This document shows, in pieces, positions 1 to 8,127 of a DNA stretch of 11,251 nt. Position numbers and translations under genes: made by a program. This stretch comes from Pseudomonadota bacterium. GTDB lineage: Bacteria > Pseudomonadota > Alphaproteobacteria > Acetobacterales > Acetobacteraceae. The notes under the pieces were generated by a model that was not told the origin of the DNA, searched no databases, and saw nothing but the letters and a program-made list of their open reading frames with translations. The number at the start of each line of letters is the position of its first letter. Positions within the stretch are counted from its first letter, which is position 1. The DNA lies in contig JAJZHU010000051.1 of assembly GCA_021798375.1 (NCBI GenBank), positions 1 to 11,251 on the forward strand, read 5' to 3'.

Positions 1-2
1 CC

Positions 3-107
3 GGGGGCACGGTGATCGATGTGCCGGTTCAACCCGGACAGGCCTCGCCGGCCGGGTTGGAAATTCTGTCCGGACTCAACCCCGGTGACCGTCTGGTTGC
101 GCCATGA
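3..107 (+). CDS. Periplasmic adaptor (membrane fusion protein) of an RND pump, C-terminal end only
   Basis: The window opens inside a reading frame whose last 34 residues read GGTVIDVPVQPG… and end …LNPGDRLVAP before TGA. The Gly-Leu-(x)n-GD-x-LV ending is typical of the membrane-proximal domain of HlyD/AcrA-type adaptors, which link an inner-membrane RND pump to an outer-membrane channel. Its stop codon overlaps the start of the RND permease gene (ATGA at 104-107), which implies translational coupling and a shared operon. The N-terminus, including any signal peptide or lipobox, lies outside the window. The assignment rests on this short tail and on the neighbour; it fits no other common partner as well. 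Confidence 0.7.
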   Translation, partial: GGTVIDVPVQPGQASPAGLEILSGLNPGDRLVAP

Positions 108-3100
108 GACTGGGTATCTCTGGCAACCTCACCAAATCCACGCTCCATTCGCCGCTCACACCGCTGTTCCTGCTCGCGGCGCTGATCGCCGGAATCATCG
201 CGCTATCCACCATCCCGCGCGAGGAAGATCCGCAAATCAGCGTGCCGATGGTCGATATCATGGTGAACGCCGGCGGGATGCGCGCCGCCGACGCCGCGCA
301 ATTGGTGACCAAGCCGCTGGAGGCCATCGTCAAAAGCATCAATGGCGTCGAGCATGTCTATAGCGAGACCCAGGACAACCAGGTTCTGGTAACGGCGCGC
401 TTTTTTGTCGGCACCAATGAAGACGACGCCATCGAGCGGGTGCAGGCCAAAATCAACGCCAATCTGGCCAGCATCCCCACCGGCGTTCCGGCCCCGATCA
501 TCATCGGGCGCGGCATCAACGACGTGGCGATCGTGACATTGACGCTAACGCCGAAACGCCAGGCAGCCGCCCGCTGGAACGACAAAGACCTGGGGCAGTT
601 GGCGGAAAAATTGCGGCTGGAATTGGTCAAAACCAACAATGTCGGGCTGACTTACCTTGCCGGCGGCGCCGACAATCAGATCAGGGTCGAGCCCGATCCG
701 GCCAAGCTGGCGCTGTATGGCGTAACGCTGGAGCAATTGGTGAGCAAGGTGCGCGATGCCAACCAGACCTTTCCGGCCGGATATTTGCGCGATGCCGGCG
801 TGGAGCGCAGCGTGGCGGTGGGGCAGACCTTGCAAGGCGTGCCCGACATCGGCCTGCTGGTGATCACCACGCGCGACAATCGGCCCGTCTATGTGCGCGA
901 TGTGGCCAATGTGGTGGTGGGGGCGGCGCCGGTCGAATATCAGGTGTGGAATTTCGCGCCTGACGCCAAGGGAGTGTGGCATCGCACCCCGGCGGTGACC
1001 GTTGCCATTGCCAAACGCGCGGGCACCAATGCCGTAACATTGTCGCAGGATCTGCTGGCACGGGTGAAAACCCTGCAAGGCACGCTGATCCCGCCCGATA
1101 TCAACGTAAGCGTGACCCGCAATTACGGCCAGACCGCCAACAGCAAAGCCAATGAACTGTTGCTGCATCTGGCCATCGCCACCATTTCCATCGTCGCCCT
1201 GATCTATATCGCCATCGGCCGGCGCGAGGCGATGGTGACGGCGATCGTGATCCCCACCACCATCCTGCTGACCTTGTTCGCCTCGGAGTTGATGGGCTAT
1301 TCGATCAACCGGGTGAGTCTGTTCGCGCTGATCTTCTCGATCGGCATTCTGGTCGACGACGCCATCGTGGTGGTGGAAAATATCGCCCGCCATTGGGGAA
1401 TGCACGATGGCCGTCCGCCGGGGCAGGCGGCGGTCGAGGCGGTGGCCGAGGTGGGCAATCCGACCATCGTGGCGACGCTGACGGTGATCACGGCCCTGCT
1501 GCCGATGAAATTCGTCTCGGGCTTGATGGGGCCGTATATGGCGCCGATTCCGGTCAATGCCTCGGCGGCGATGCTGTTTTCGTTCTTTGTGGCGATGGTG
1601 ATCGCACCGTGGCTGATGCTGCGGGTGCCGACCGGCAAGAAAATCCACGAGGAATCCTCGGACGGCGGCAAATTGGGCCGTTTTTACCGCCGCATGGCGA
1701 CGCCAATCCTGGCCAGCCGCAGACGCGCGGGGATATTTTTGGCGGCCGTCGGGATTGCCACGCTGCTGGCGTGCGCCATGTTCGCCACCAAGACCGTGGT
1801 GGTGAAATTGCTGCCGTTCGACAATAAATCCGAGCTGGATGTGGTGTTGAACCTGCCCGAGGGCTCCAGCCTGGAAGAGACGCAACGGGCGTTATTCCAG
1901 GCCGCCGTCATCGCCGGGAAAATGCCCGAGATGCGCAGCATGCAAGCCTACGCCGGCACCGCCGCACCGTTCAATTTCAACGGGCTGGTACGGCATTATT
2001 ATCTGCGCGACACCCCCGAAGTGGGCGAGTTGCAGCTTGACCTATCAGACAAATCCGACCGCTCGCGCGCCAGTCACACCATCGCAATGGATCTGCGGCG
2101 GCAATTGCTGCAAGGCCTGACTCTGCCCCAGGGCAGTGTTCTGAAAGTGGTGGAAGTGCCGCCCGGCCCACCGGTACTGGCGACGCTGCTGGCCGAAATC
2201 TATGGCCCTGATCAGGCCACGCGGCGCGCCGAGGCGGAGGAAGTGAAAAAGCTGTTCCATCAGGTGCCGTGGATCGTGGACATCGATGACAGCTATGGCC
2301 ATCCGCGCCCGCAACTGCGCATTTCGATCGATCAGGACCGGTTGGAATCACTCGGGGTCGAACAATCGGCGGTTTACGACACGATTGGCGCATTGTTGGG
2401 CAGCACCAGCGTGGGATATTCCTACAACGGCACCCGGCGCACCTCGCCTGATATCGTGATCGGTCTGCCGAAAGACGATCTGGCCTGGACAGCGCGTTTG
2501 GCCTCCACCCCGGTGCCCGCCAACGCCATGCCGGGCAGTAACCGGATGGTGGAACTGGGCCAGCTTGTGCATGTGACGCGCGAAGCTGGATCGGGCGTGC
2601 TGTTCCGCCGCGACGGGCATTTTGCCGATATGATCACCGGCGAATTGGCCGGCGCCTATGAAGCGCCGATTTACGGCATGTTCGCGGTGGATGATCTGAT
2701 CAAAACCCATGATTGGGGCAAGCTCGCCAAGCCCACCGTGCTGTTTCACGGCCAACCCGCCGACGAGGCGAAACCATCCTTGCTGTGGGACGGCGAATGG
2801 GAGATCACCTATGTGACCTTCCGCGACATGGGCATTGCCTTTGGCGTGGCGCTTGTGGGTATTTACGTGCTGGTGGTGGCGCAATTCGGCAGTTTCAAAT
2901 TGCCGTTGGTGATCCTTACGCCAATTCCGCTGACGTTGATCGGCATCGTCATCGGACACATCATATTCAACGCCCCCTTCACGGCGACCTCGATGATCGG
3001 CTTTATCGCCTTGGCCGGGATTATCGTGCGCAACTCGATCCTGCTGGTCGATTTCGTGCGTCACGGCGCGGGACACGGCAAAACACTGCGCGAAATATTG

Positions 3101-3304
3101 CTCGATGCCGGCGCGATCCGTTTCAAACCGATCCTACTCACCGCACTGGCGGCGATGATCGGGGCGGTTACGATTTTGCTCGATCCCATTTTTCAGGGGC
3201 TGGCGATTTCTTTGCTATTTGGCCTTGCATCTTCGACAATGCTGACAGTCCTTGTAATACCGGCGATTTATGTCGTGTTGCGCGATGCGGAAGCGGTAAG
3301 ATGA
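104..3304 (+). CDS. RND efflux pump inner-membrane permease (AcrB/HAE1-like)
   Basis: A 1066-residue protein of normal length for a proton-driven RND exporter, which would work with the upstream adaptor to expel amphiphilic compounds across both membranes. Visible layout: TM1 at about residues 20-37, followed by PREEDPQ, a typical start of the first porter domain; a large periplasmic loop; TM2-TM6 from about 352 to 510; TM7 near 543-562; a second periplasmic loop; TM8-TM12 from about 908 to 1060. TM4 holds the proton-relay pair D418-D419 in GILVDDAIVVVEN. In TM10 the relay lysine of AcrB appears to be replaced by R976 in IVRNSILLVDF; from memory this is common in some RND subgroups. The DD pair points to the drug-efflux (HAE) group rather than the heavy-metal group. 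Substrate cannot be predicted. The start is fixed by the ATGA overlap with the adaptor gene. Confidence 0.93.
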   Translation: MRLGISGNLTKSTLHSPLTPLFLLAALIAGIIALSTIPREEDPQISVPMVDIMVNAGGMRAADAAQLVTKPLEAIVKSINGVEHVYSETQDNQVLVTARFFVGTNEDDAIERVQAKINANLASIPTGVPAPIIIGRGINDVAIVTLTLTPKRQAAARWNDKDLGQLAEKLRLELVKTNNVGLTYLAGGADNQIRVEPDPAKLALYGVTLEQLVSKVRDANQTFPAGYLRDAGVERSVAVGQTLQGVPDIGLLVITTRDNRPVYVRDVANVVVGAAPVEYQVWNFAPDAKGVWHRTPAVTVAIAKRAGTNAVTLSQDLLARVKTLQGTLIPPDINVSVTRNYGQTANSKANELLLHLAIATISIVALIYIAIGRREAMVTAIVIPTTILLTLFASELMGYSINRVSLFALIFSIGILVDDAIVVVENIARHWGMHDGRPPGQAAVEAVAEVGNPTIVATLTVITALLPMKFVSGLMGPYMAPIPVNASAAMLFSFFVAMVIAPWLMLRVPTGKKIHEESSDGGKLGRFYRRMATPILASRRRAGIFLAAVGIATLLACAMFATKTVVVKLLPFDNKSELDVVLNLPEGSSLEETQRALFQAAVIAGKMPEMRSMQAYAGTAAPFNFNGLVRHYYLRDTPEVGELQLDLSDKSDRSRASHTIAMDLRRQLLQGLTLPQGSVLKVVEVPPGPPVLATLLAEIYGPDQATRRAEAEEVKKLFHQVPWIVDIDDSYGHPRPQLRISIDQDRLESLGVEQSAVYDTIGALLGSTSVGYSYNGTRRTSPDIVIGLPKDDLAWTARLASTPVPANAMPGSNRMVELGQLVHVTREAGSGVLFRRDGHFADMITGELAGAYEAPIYGMFAVDDLIKTHDWGKLAKPTVLFHGQPADEAKPSLLWDGEWEITYVTFRDMGIAFGVALVGIYVLVVAQFGSFKLPLVILTPIPLTLIGIVIGHIIFNAPFTATSMIGFIALAGIIVRNSILLVDFVRHGAGHGKTLREILLDAGAIRFKPILLTALAAMIGAVTILLDPIFQGLAISLLFGLASSTMLTVLVIPAIYVVLRDAEAVR

Positions 3305-3307
3305 TCC

Positions 3308-3484
3308 ATGTTTGGTAAAAATCCTCGTCTGGATTTTGAAATCTTCGCGGCACTGGCCGTCAAGGCCGTGCTTTTAACGGCACTTTATTATATTTGCTTC
3401 GGCCCGTCGCATCAAATCCGGGTCGATGCCCAAAAAATCGATCAACATCTGTTTTCTTCGCCTTCCCCCACAACAAGCAGGTGA
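3308..3484 (+). CDS. cydP: CydP-like small membrane subunit of cytochrome bd oxidase
   Basis: A 58-codon gene filling the gap between the RND permease stop and cydA. The product begins MFGKNPRLDFEIFAALAVKA, continues with a single hydrophobic segment (about residues 11-31, ending YYICFGP) and ends in a polar tail with IRVDAQKIDQHLF. This pattern (basic N-terminus, EI…L.VKAVLL helix, V.VD…HLF tail) resembles the putative cytochrome oxidase small subunit CydP, which I recall as encoded next to cydAB in various proteobacteria. It starts 3 bp after the RND stop and ends 3 bp before the cydA ATG, so it is probably co-translated with cydA. The ribosome site is weak (GGTAAG about 9 bases upstream). 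Family assignment is from memory of the pattern; the role in the oxidase is inferred from position. Confidence 0.72.
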   Translation: MFGKNPRLDFEIFAALAVKAVLLTALYYICFGPSHQIRVDAQKIDQHLFSSPSPTTSR

Positions 3485-3487
3485 CAA

Positions 3488-5035
3488 ATGTTTCCCGATC
3501 AACTTGTCGAGTTGTCGCGATTGCAATTTGCGCTGACCGCGATGTATCATTTTCTTTTCGTGCCGCTGACGCTTGGACTTTCCATTTTGCTGGCCATCAT
3601 GGAAACCGTCTATGTAATGACCGGCCGCCCGATCTGGCGCGAGATGACAAAATATTGGGGGACGCTGTTCGGTATTAATTTTGCCCTGGGCGTTGCCACT
3701 GGTCTGACGATGGAATTTCAGTTCGGCACCAACTGGGCTTATTATTCGCATTACGTCGGCGATATTTTCGGCGTGCCGCTGGCCATCGAAGGGCTGATGG
3801 CATTTTTCCTCGAAGCCACCTTGGTCGGATTGTTTTTCTTCGGCTGGGACCGGCTTTCCAAGGTCAAACATCTGGCGGTGACCTGGGCGGTGGGGATCGC
3901 CACCAATCTTTCGGCTTTGTGGATTCTGATCGCCAACGGCTGGATGCAAAATCCGGTGGGTGCGGTGTTCAACCCGCGTTCGATGCGCATGGAACTTTCC
4001 TCGTTCGGCGATGTATTGTTCAACCCGGTGGCGCAGGCGAAATTCGTGCACACGGTCAGCGCGGGTTATGTGACGGGCTCCATGTTCGTGATGGCGATCA
4101 GTGCCTATTTCATGCTGCGTGGGCGCAATCGTGAATTTGCCCGCCGTTCCATGACCGTGGCGGCCAGTTTCGGTTTGCTGGCCTCGCTTTCGGTCGTCGT
4201 GCTGGGTGACGAAAGCGGTTATACCGCCGGTCAAAATCAGAAAATGAAAATCGCCGCCATCGAGGCGATGTGGGAAACCGAGCCCGCGCCGGCAAGTTTC
4301 ACCTTGTTCGGCCTGCCCGACATGAAAACCGAGACAACCCATGCGGCGGTCGAGGTGCCTTATCTTTTGGGCCTGATCGCCACAAGATCGTTTGATACCA
4401 AAGTGCCTGGCATCAAGCCGCTGGTGGCCGTCAATCAGGATCGGATCAAAAGCGGCATGATTGCGTATGGCGCGCTGGAAACATTGCGCCAACATCCCGC
4501 CAATACCGCCGCCAGCGCCACGCTCAACGCGCATATCGACGATCTTGGCTATGGATTGCTGCTGAAGCGCTATACCGCGAAGGTGGTCGATGCCACACCG
4601 GCTCAGATTGCCCAGGCGGCACAGGATACGGTGCCGAATGTTCCCGCGCTGTTCTGGGCCTTTCGTTTCATGGTGGCGTTGGGGTTTTTCTTTATCCTGT
4701 TCTTCGGCATGGCGTTTTATCAAGCCTCGACGCACATGCTATCGAGAAGTCCAAGATGGTTTATGCGTCTGGCGTTGTTCGCATTGCCGCTGCCATGGAT
4801 TTCGTCCGAGTTGGGCTGGTTCGTGGCTGAAAACGGCCGTCAGCCCTGGACCATCGACGGCATATTGCCGACCTTTCTTTCGACCTCCAGCATCAGCCTG
4901 GGCGATATCTCCATCAGCCTGATCGGCTTTGTGCTGTTCTATACCGCGCTGGCGGTGGTCGAGCTTTATCTGATGGTCAAATACGTCCGGCTTGGTCCCG
5001 ACAACATGGCCGCCGGTAGTAGGAGCATGTCATGA
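3488..5035 (+). CDS. cydA: Cytochrome bd ubiquinol oxidase subunit I
   Basis: Subunit I of the inner-membrane quinol oxidase that reduces O2 to water with high affinity and does not pump protons. At 515 residues it is collinear with the E. coli protein with a constant two-residue offset. Visible key residues are H21 in TAMYHFLF (haem b595 ligand, H19 in E. coli), H188 and M395 (haem b558 ligands, E. coli H186 and M393), E101 and E109 in AIEGLMAFFLEA (proton path and haem d site), and the Q-loop residues K254 and E259 in QKMKIAAIEAMWETEPAP. The insert after this, ending in DLGYGLLLKRYT, makes it a long-Q-loop CydA. The GRQPW motif is present near residue 453. Only a weak CAGGTG ribosome site precedes the ATG. 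It overlaps cydB by ATGA. Confidence 0.98.
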   Translation: MFPDQLVELSRLQFALTAMYHFLFVPLTLGLSILLAIMETVYVMTGRPIWREMTKYWGTLFGINFALGVATGLTMEFQFGTNWAYYSHYVGDIFGVPLAIEGLMAFFLEATLVGLFFFGWDRLSKVKHLAVTWAVGIATNLSALWILIANGWMQNPVGAVFNPRSMRMELSSFGDVLFNPVAQAKFVHTVSAGYVTGSMFVMAISAYFMLRGRNREFARRSMTVAASFGLLASLSVVVLGDESGYTAGQNQKMKIAAIEAMWETEPAPASFTLFGLPDMKTETTHAAVEVPYLLGLIATRSFDTKVPGIKPLVAVNQDRIKSGMIAYGALETLRQHPANTAASATLNAHIDDLGYGLLLKRYTAKVVDATPAQIAQAAQDTVPNVPALFWAFRFMVALGFFFILFFGMAFYQASTHMLSRSPRWFMRLALFALPLPWISSELGWFVAENGRQPWTIDGILPTFLSTSSISLGDISISLIGFVLFYTALAVVELYLMVKYVRLGPDNMAAGSRSMS

Positions 5036-6171
5036 GCTGGTTCGATTACGCCACAATGCGTGAAATCTGGTGGCTGCTGCTCGGCGTTTTGCTGATCGGT
5101 TTTGCCGTTATGGATGGGTTCGATCTGGGCGCCGCCATTCTGCACCCGTTTGTCGGCCGCACCGACATGGAACGCCGCATCACCATCAACACGGTGGGGC
5201 CAGTGTGGGAAGGCAACCAGGTGTGGTTCATTCTGGGCGGCGGGGCGATCTTCGCAGCCTGGCCACTGCTTTATGCCACCGCTTTTTCCGGCTTTTACCT
5301 GGCGATGATACTGGTGCTGTTCGCGATGATCCTGCGGCCGGTGGGATTCAAATACCGCAGCAAGATGCCCGGCGCGCGTTGGCGCGGCATTTGGGACTGG
5401 CTGTTGTTCGTGGGCGGATTCGTGCCGGCGCTGATCTTTGGGGTGGCGATGGGCAATGCGCTGCTGGGCGTGCCGTTCCGCTTCGACGATACGTTGCGCA
5501 TGTATTACGAGGGCAGCTTCTTCGGCCTGCTGCGCCCCTTCCCGATCCTGTGCGGGTTGGTGTCGGTGGCGATGCTGACCATGCATGGCGGCACCTGGCT
5601 GGCCATGAAAGCCGCCGAGCCCGTGGCCGGACGGGCGCGCAAGATCGGCGTCGGCGCCGCTTTGGCGATGGTGGCGTTGTTCGCGCTGGGCGGGCTGTGG
5701 GTCGCCCGGCTCGACGGCTATCAAATTCTGGGCAACTTCGCCCATGATCTCGATTCCAATCCGCTGGGCAAACATGTGGCGATGGTGCCGGGGGCTTGGC
5801 TGCTCAATGATCAGGCGTATCCTTGGATGCTCGCGGCACCCGTGTTGGGCATCGCGGGCGCGCTGCTGGCGGCGTTGGGGCTTGCGGCCAAGCGCGACGG
5901 ATTGGCGTTTGTCGCCAGTGCGGCCGCGGTTTTTGGGGTGATCTCCACCGCCGGGCTAAGCCTGTTTCCGTTTCTGTTGCCGTCGTCACTCGATCCCAAT
6001 AGCAGCCTGACGGTGTGGGATGCGTCTTCAAGCCACCTGACGTTGCTCATCATGCTGATCGCCACCGTGCTGTTGCTGCCGGTCGTGCTGGCCTACACCG
6101 CGTGGGTTTATCGTGTGATGCGCGGACGGGTGACCGCGGAACAGATCGATTCCAACCAATCCAGCTATTGA
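5032..6171 (+). CDS. cydB: Cytochrome bd ubiquinol oxidase subunit II
   Basis: A 379-residue subunit II, the same length as the E. coli protein and closely similar along it. It is the structural partner of CydA in the membrane and in known structures supports quinone binding and proton or oxygen access. Landmarks are IWWLLLGVLLIGFAVMDGFDLG at the N-terminus (D28 and D31 match the conserved DGFD), GNQVWFILGGGAIFAAWPLLYA, FSGFYLAMILVL…RPVGFKYRSK, and TVWDASSSHLTLLIM near the end. The protein is strongly hydrophobic, with about nine membrane segments as expected. The start codon overlaps the cydA stop (ATGA), so the two subunits should be made in coupled amounts. The stop codon overlaps the cydX ribosome site. 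Confidence 0.98.
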   Translation: MSWFDYATMREIWWLLLGVLLIGFAVMDGFDLGAAILHPFVGRTDMERRITINTVGPVWEGNQVWFILGGGAIFAAWPLLYATAFSGFYLAMILVLFAMILRPVGFKYRSKMPGARWRGIWDWLLFVGGFVPALIFGVAMGNALLGVPFRFDDTLRMYYEGSFFGLLRPFPILCGLVSVAMLTMHGGTWLAMKAAEPVAGRARKIGVGAALAMVALFALGGLWVARLDGYQILGNFAHDLDSNPLGKHVAMVPGAWLLNDQAYPWMLAAPVLGIAGALLAALGLAAKRDGLAFVASAAAVFGVISTAGLSLFPFLLPSSLDPNSSLTVWDASSSHLTLLIMLIATVLLLPVVLAYTAWVYRVMRGRVTAEQIDSNQSSY

Positions 6172-6175
6172 GGAG
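6170..6175 (+). promoter_or_regulatory. Strong ribosome binding site of cydX, overlapping the cydB stop
   Basis: GAGGAG lies 6 bases before the cydX ATG and shares bases with the cydB TGA (6169-6171). It is a near-consensus Shine-Dalgarno site, stronger than those in front of cydP and cydA. It supports the very short cydX frame as a real gene and suggests efficient re-initiation by ribosomes finishing cydB. Confidence 0.7.
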
Positions 6176-6181
6176 CAAATC

Positions 6182-6289
6182 ATGTGGTATTTCAGTTGGG
6201 TGCTGGGGCTTGGCCTGGCCTGCAGCTTTGCGGTGTTGAACGCCATGTGGCTGGAAGTGACGCAAGACGAGCAATCGTCGGACGGATAG
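6182..6289 (+). CDS. cydX: Cytochrome bd oxidase small subunit CydX
   Basis: A 35-codon gene directly behind cydB. The product begins MWYFSWVLGLGLACSFAVLN and continues AMWLE before a short acidic tail. This matches the E. coli CydX/YbgT signature (MWYFAWILG…LACSFGV…LE) almost position for position. The protein is a single transmembrane helix; in the known structure it packs against CydA, and in E. coli it is needed for oxidase stability and activity. The MWYF start, the GAGGAG ribosome site 6 bases upstream and the place at the end of the operon all agree. With CydP it gives this oxidase a small membrane subunit encoded on each side of cydAB. Confidence 0.96.
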   Translation: MWYFSWVLGLGLACSFAVLNAMWLEVTQDEQSSDG

Positions 6290-6295
6290 CGTTCA

Positions 6296-6320
6296 AAGAG
6301 GGGACCTCGGCTCCCCTTTT
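6296..6320 (+). terminator. Rho-independent terminator after the cyd operon, possibly bidirectional
   Basis: Seven bases after the cydX stop, AAGAGGGGA (6296-6304) pairs with TCCCCTTTT (6312-6320) around a 7-base loop CCTCGGC, with one G-T wobble. The run of T ending the stem provides the U-tract. On the opposite strand the same hairpin is followed by TCTTT, so it could also stop transcription of the convergent GH17 gene, whose stop codon lies about 20 bases away at 6342. Confidence 0.75.
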
Positions 6321-6341
6321 CATCCGGCCCGCCCATCGGCA

Positions 6342-8006
6342 TCAGCGATAAGGTGCGGGCAGCGCTTCCTCTTTTTTCCGTTTGCCGCGTCGCAGTCCGG
6401 CCCGCAACAGTTGCGCCGAGGCCAGCAGCAGCGCCATGATATCCCACACCACCGCCTGCTGATTGACGAGCGTTTCCTGAAACAAATTGAAAATCGCCAG
6501 ACCGGCCAAGCTCACGCCCAGCGCCCATTCCTCGATCCCGCCGCCGCCGCACGGCAAATCGGCCAGCATCGCGCGCAGCATCACCACAACAACGGGAACC
6601 ATGAAGGTGGGGATGGGGAAATCGCGATAACGCCCATCGGTCACCAGCAAAAGCTGCAACACCATCGCCGTCCAGGTGAACAAGAAGCAGAGATCATCGA
6701 ACAAATACGCCCCCCGCACACGGGGGAAGCGCATCAATATCAATTCACGGGCGAAATGGAACGCCTCTCGCCCATCGCGCGCGCGCGGCACGCGTTGACC
6801 CAACAGGCGGGCGCGAAAGCGGCGCATGGCCAACGATGCCAGCAACACCTGGCACGGCAAATTCACCGCCGCGGCAATGCCCAGGTCCAGATTATACAGA
6901 TCGGGCCAGGTCTCGGTCATCGCGTAACCCGTGGCCATGCCCAAAAAGCTGGCGATAAAGCTGAGCGACAACGCGATGCGGCCCGGAACGGGCGGGCCAG
7001 ACAGCCCGATGCCCATCAGCCCGATCATGCAGAAGCCCGAAATAATCGCCTGGATGATCCATTGAGGTTCATTGGAAACCGGCCCGCGCAGGGGAATTTT
7101 CGGGTGACGTTCGGCCGTCCACAACCCCCAATTGGCGCCCACCGTCCCCTCGCCGATCGCCTTCCAATTTTGGTCGAAGGCTTCGATCAGATTGTAATCG
7201 AACCCTTCGCGCGCGGCGAGCACCATGAACTCGCGGACGAACAGCGCCTCGTTGACCAGGCTGGGGGCGGCATCGTCGCGCCAACGCCCACGGCTGGGCC
7301 AGCCGGTTTCGCCGATGGCGATTTTTTTGCCCGGAAATAATTGGCGCATATGTTGATAAACCGCATCGATATGCGCCACCGCACCATCGATATCGGTCGG
7401 GTTGTCCTCCCAATAGGGCAGCAGATGCACGGTGACGATATCGACGTGCTGGGCCACTTCGGGGAATTCCTCCCAAAAATCCTGTACGTCGGCATAGGTC
7501 ACCGGCTGGCTGACCTGGGCGCGCACGAGATCGATGTCGGCGATCAGTTCCGCGGGCGGCAAATCGCGGCGCAGCAGCACCTCGTTGCCCACCACCACAC
7601 GTTCGATGGTGTTTTTGTATTTATTCGCGGCACGCACCCCTGCGGCCATCTCCAACTGGTTTTTTACCCGATCGCTGCCAAGCCAGATCCCCTCCCACAT
7701 TTTCACCCCATGCTTCTGCGCCAGGGCGGGCACATCGACCCCGCCCTCGCCGGCGGCATAGGTGCGGATCGAATTGACCTTGGGCGCCAACAAGGCAATA
7801 TCGCCATCGACTTCGGCCTCGGTGGGGAAAACCCCGTTCAGCGGCGATTCCCCCGGATGATAAGGCGCAAAGGACAAGGAATTATACCGATTGGTCGGCG
7901 CATCGGGTCCGGCGAATTGCGGACGGCCCAACCAATGCCAGGCACTGCCGATCAACAGCAGTTGCAAGCAGATCACGGACAAGATGCGCGGCGATATGAG
8001 AGGCAT
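6342..8006 (-). CDS. Membrane-anchored GH17 family beta-glucan hydrolase/transglycosylase
   Basis: A 554-residue protein. Residues 7-27 form a signal-anchor helix. Residues about 40-310 form a glycoside hydrolase family 17 barrel, beginning SLSFAPYHPGESP with LAPKVNSIRTYAA. The acid/base E142 is in VVVGNEVLLRR and the nucleophile E233 in IAIGETGWPSRG; both sit in textbook GH17 motifs. About residue 323 onward is polytopic with roughly seven hydrophobic segments, ending in a basic tail (RRGKRKKEE). Bacterial GH17 proteins act on beta-1,3-glucans by hydrolysis or glucosyl transfer; relatives such as NdvC of Bradyrhizobium serve in cyclic glucan synthesis, often near a GT2 synthase. No synthase is visible here, so hydrolysis versus transfer is undecided. 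ATG at 8006 is preceded by AGGCAGGA about 4 bases upstream. It converges with the cyd operon and diverges from the DUF2076 gene. Confidence 0.87.
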   Translation of the reverse strand: MPLISPRILSVICLQLLLIGSAWHWLGRPQFAGPDAPTNRYNSLSFAPYHPGESPLNGVFPTEAEVDGDIALLAPKVNSIRTYAAGEGGVDVPALAQKHGVKMWEGIWLGSDRVKNQLEMAAGVRAANKYKNTIERVVVGNEVLLRRDLPPAELIADIDLVRAQVSQPVTYADVQDFWEEFPEVAQHVDIVTVHLLPYWEDNPTDIDGAVAHIDAVYQHMRQLFPGKKIAIGETGWPSRGRWRDDAAPSLVNEALFVREFMVLAAREGFDYNLIEAFDQNWKAIGEGTVGANWGLWTAERHPKIPLRGPVSNEPQWIIQAIISGFCMIGLMGIGLSGPPVPGRIALSLSFIASFLGMATGYAMTETWPDLYNLDLGIAAAVNLPCQVLLASLAMRRFRARLLGQRVPRARDGREAFHFARELILMRFPRVRGAYLFDDLCFLFTWTAMVLQLLLVTDGRYRDFPIPTFMVPVVVVMLRAMLADLPCGGGGIEEWALGVSLAGLAIFNLFQETLVNQQAVVWDIMALLLASAQLLRAGLRRGKRKKEEALPAPYR

Positions 8007-8127
8007 AAGTCCTGCCTAGCCGATCAAGCGATTGGGGGGAAGAGTTTGCGAGGTGAAAACATACGCACGACTTGATAAGCCCCGGTTTGCCGCCCACATT
8101 AGGCCCGGCATCAAGGGATCGCGCGCC

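Noticed and set aside
3420..3460. Possible FNR box upstream of cydA (ATCAA near ATCGATCAA)
   Set aside because: Only one half-site is present, and it lies within the cydP coding sequence.
3374..4735. 453-codon minus-strand frame opposite cydA
   Set aside because: It is the shadow of cydA, His/Arg/Gln-rich with no family features, while cydA is certain.
6411..7340. 309-codon plus-strand frame opposite the GH17 gene
   Set aside because: Composition is typical of antisense to a GC-rich gene; the GH17 frame has catalytic motifs and a start with a ribosome site.
8072..8101. Promoter TTGATA … ACATTA before the DUF2076 gene
   Set aside because: The spacer is 17-18 bases but the -10 is poor; too weak to annotate.
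8032..8127. N-terminal extension of the DUF2076 gene from TTG 8032
   Set aside because: The family domain begins at the ATG at 8128 with a good AAGGGA site; the extra 32 residues look like translated leader.
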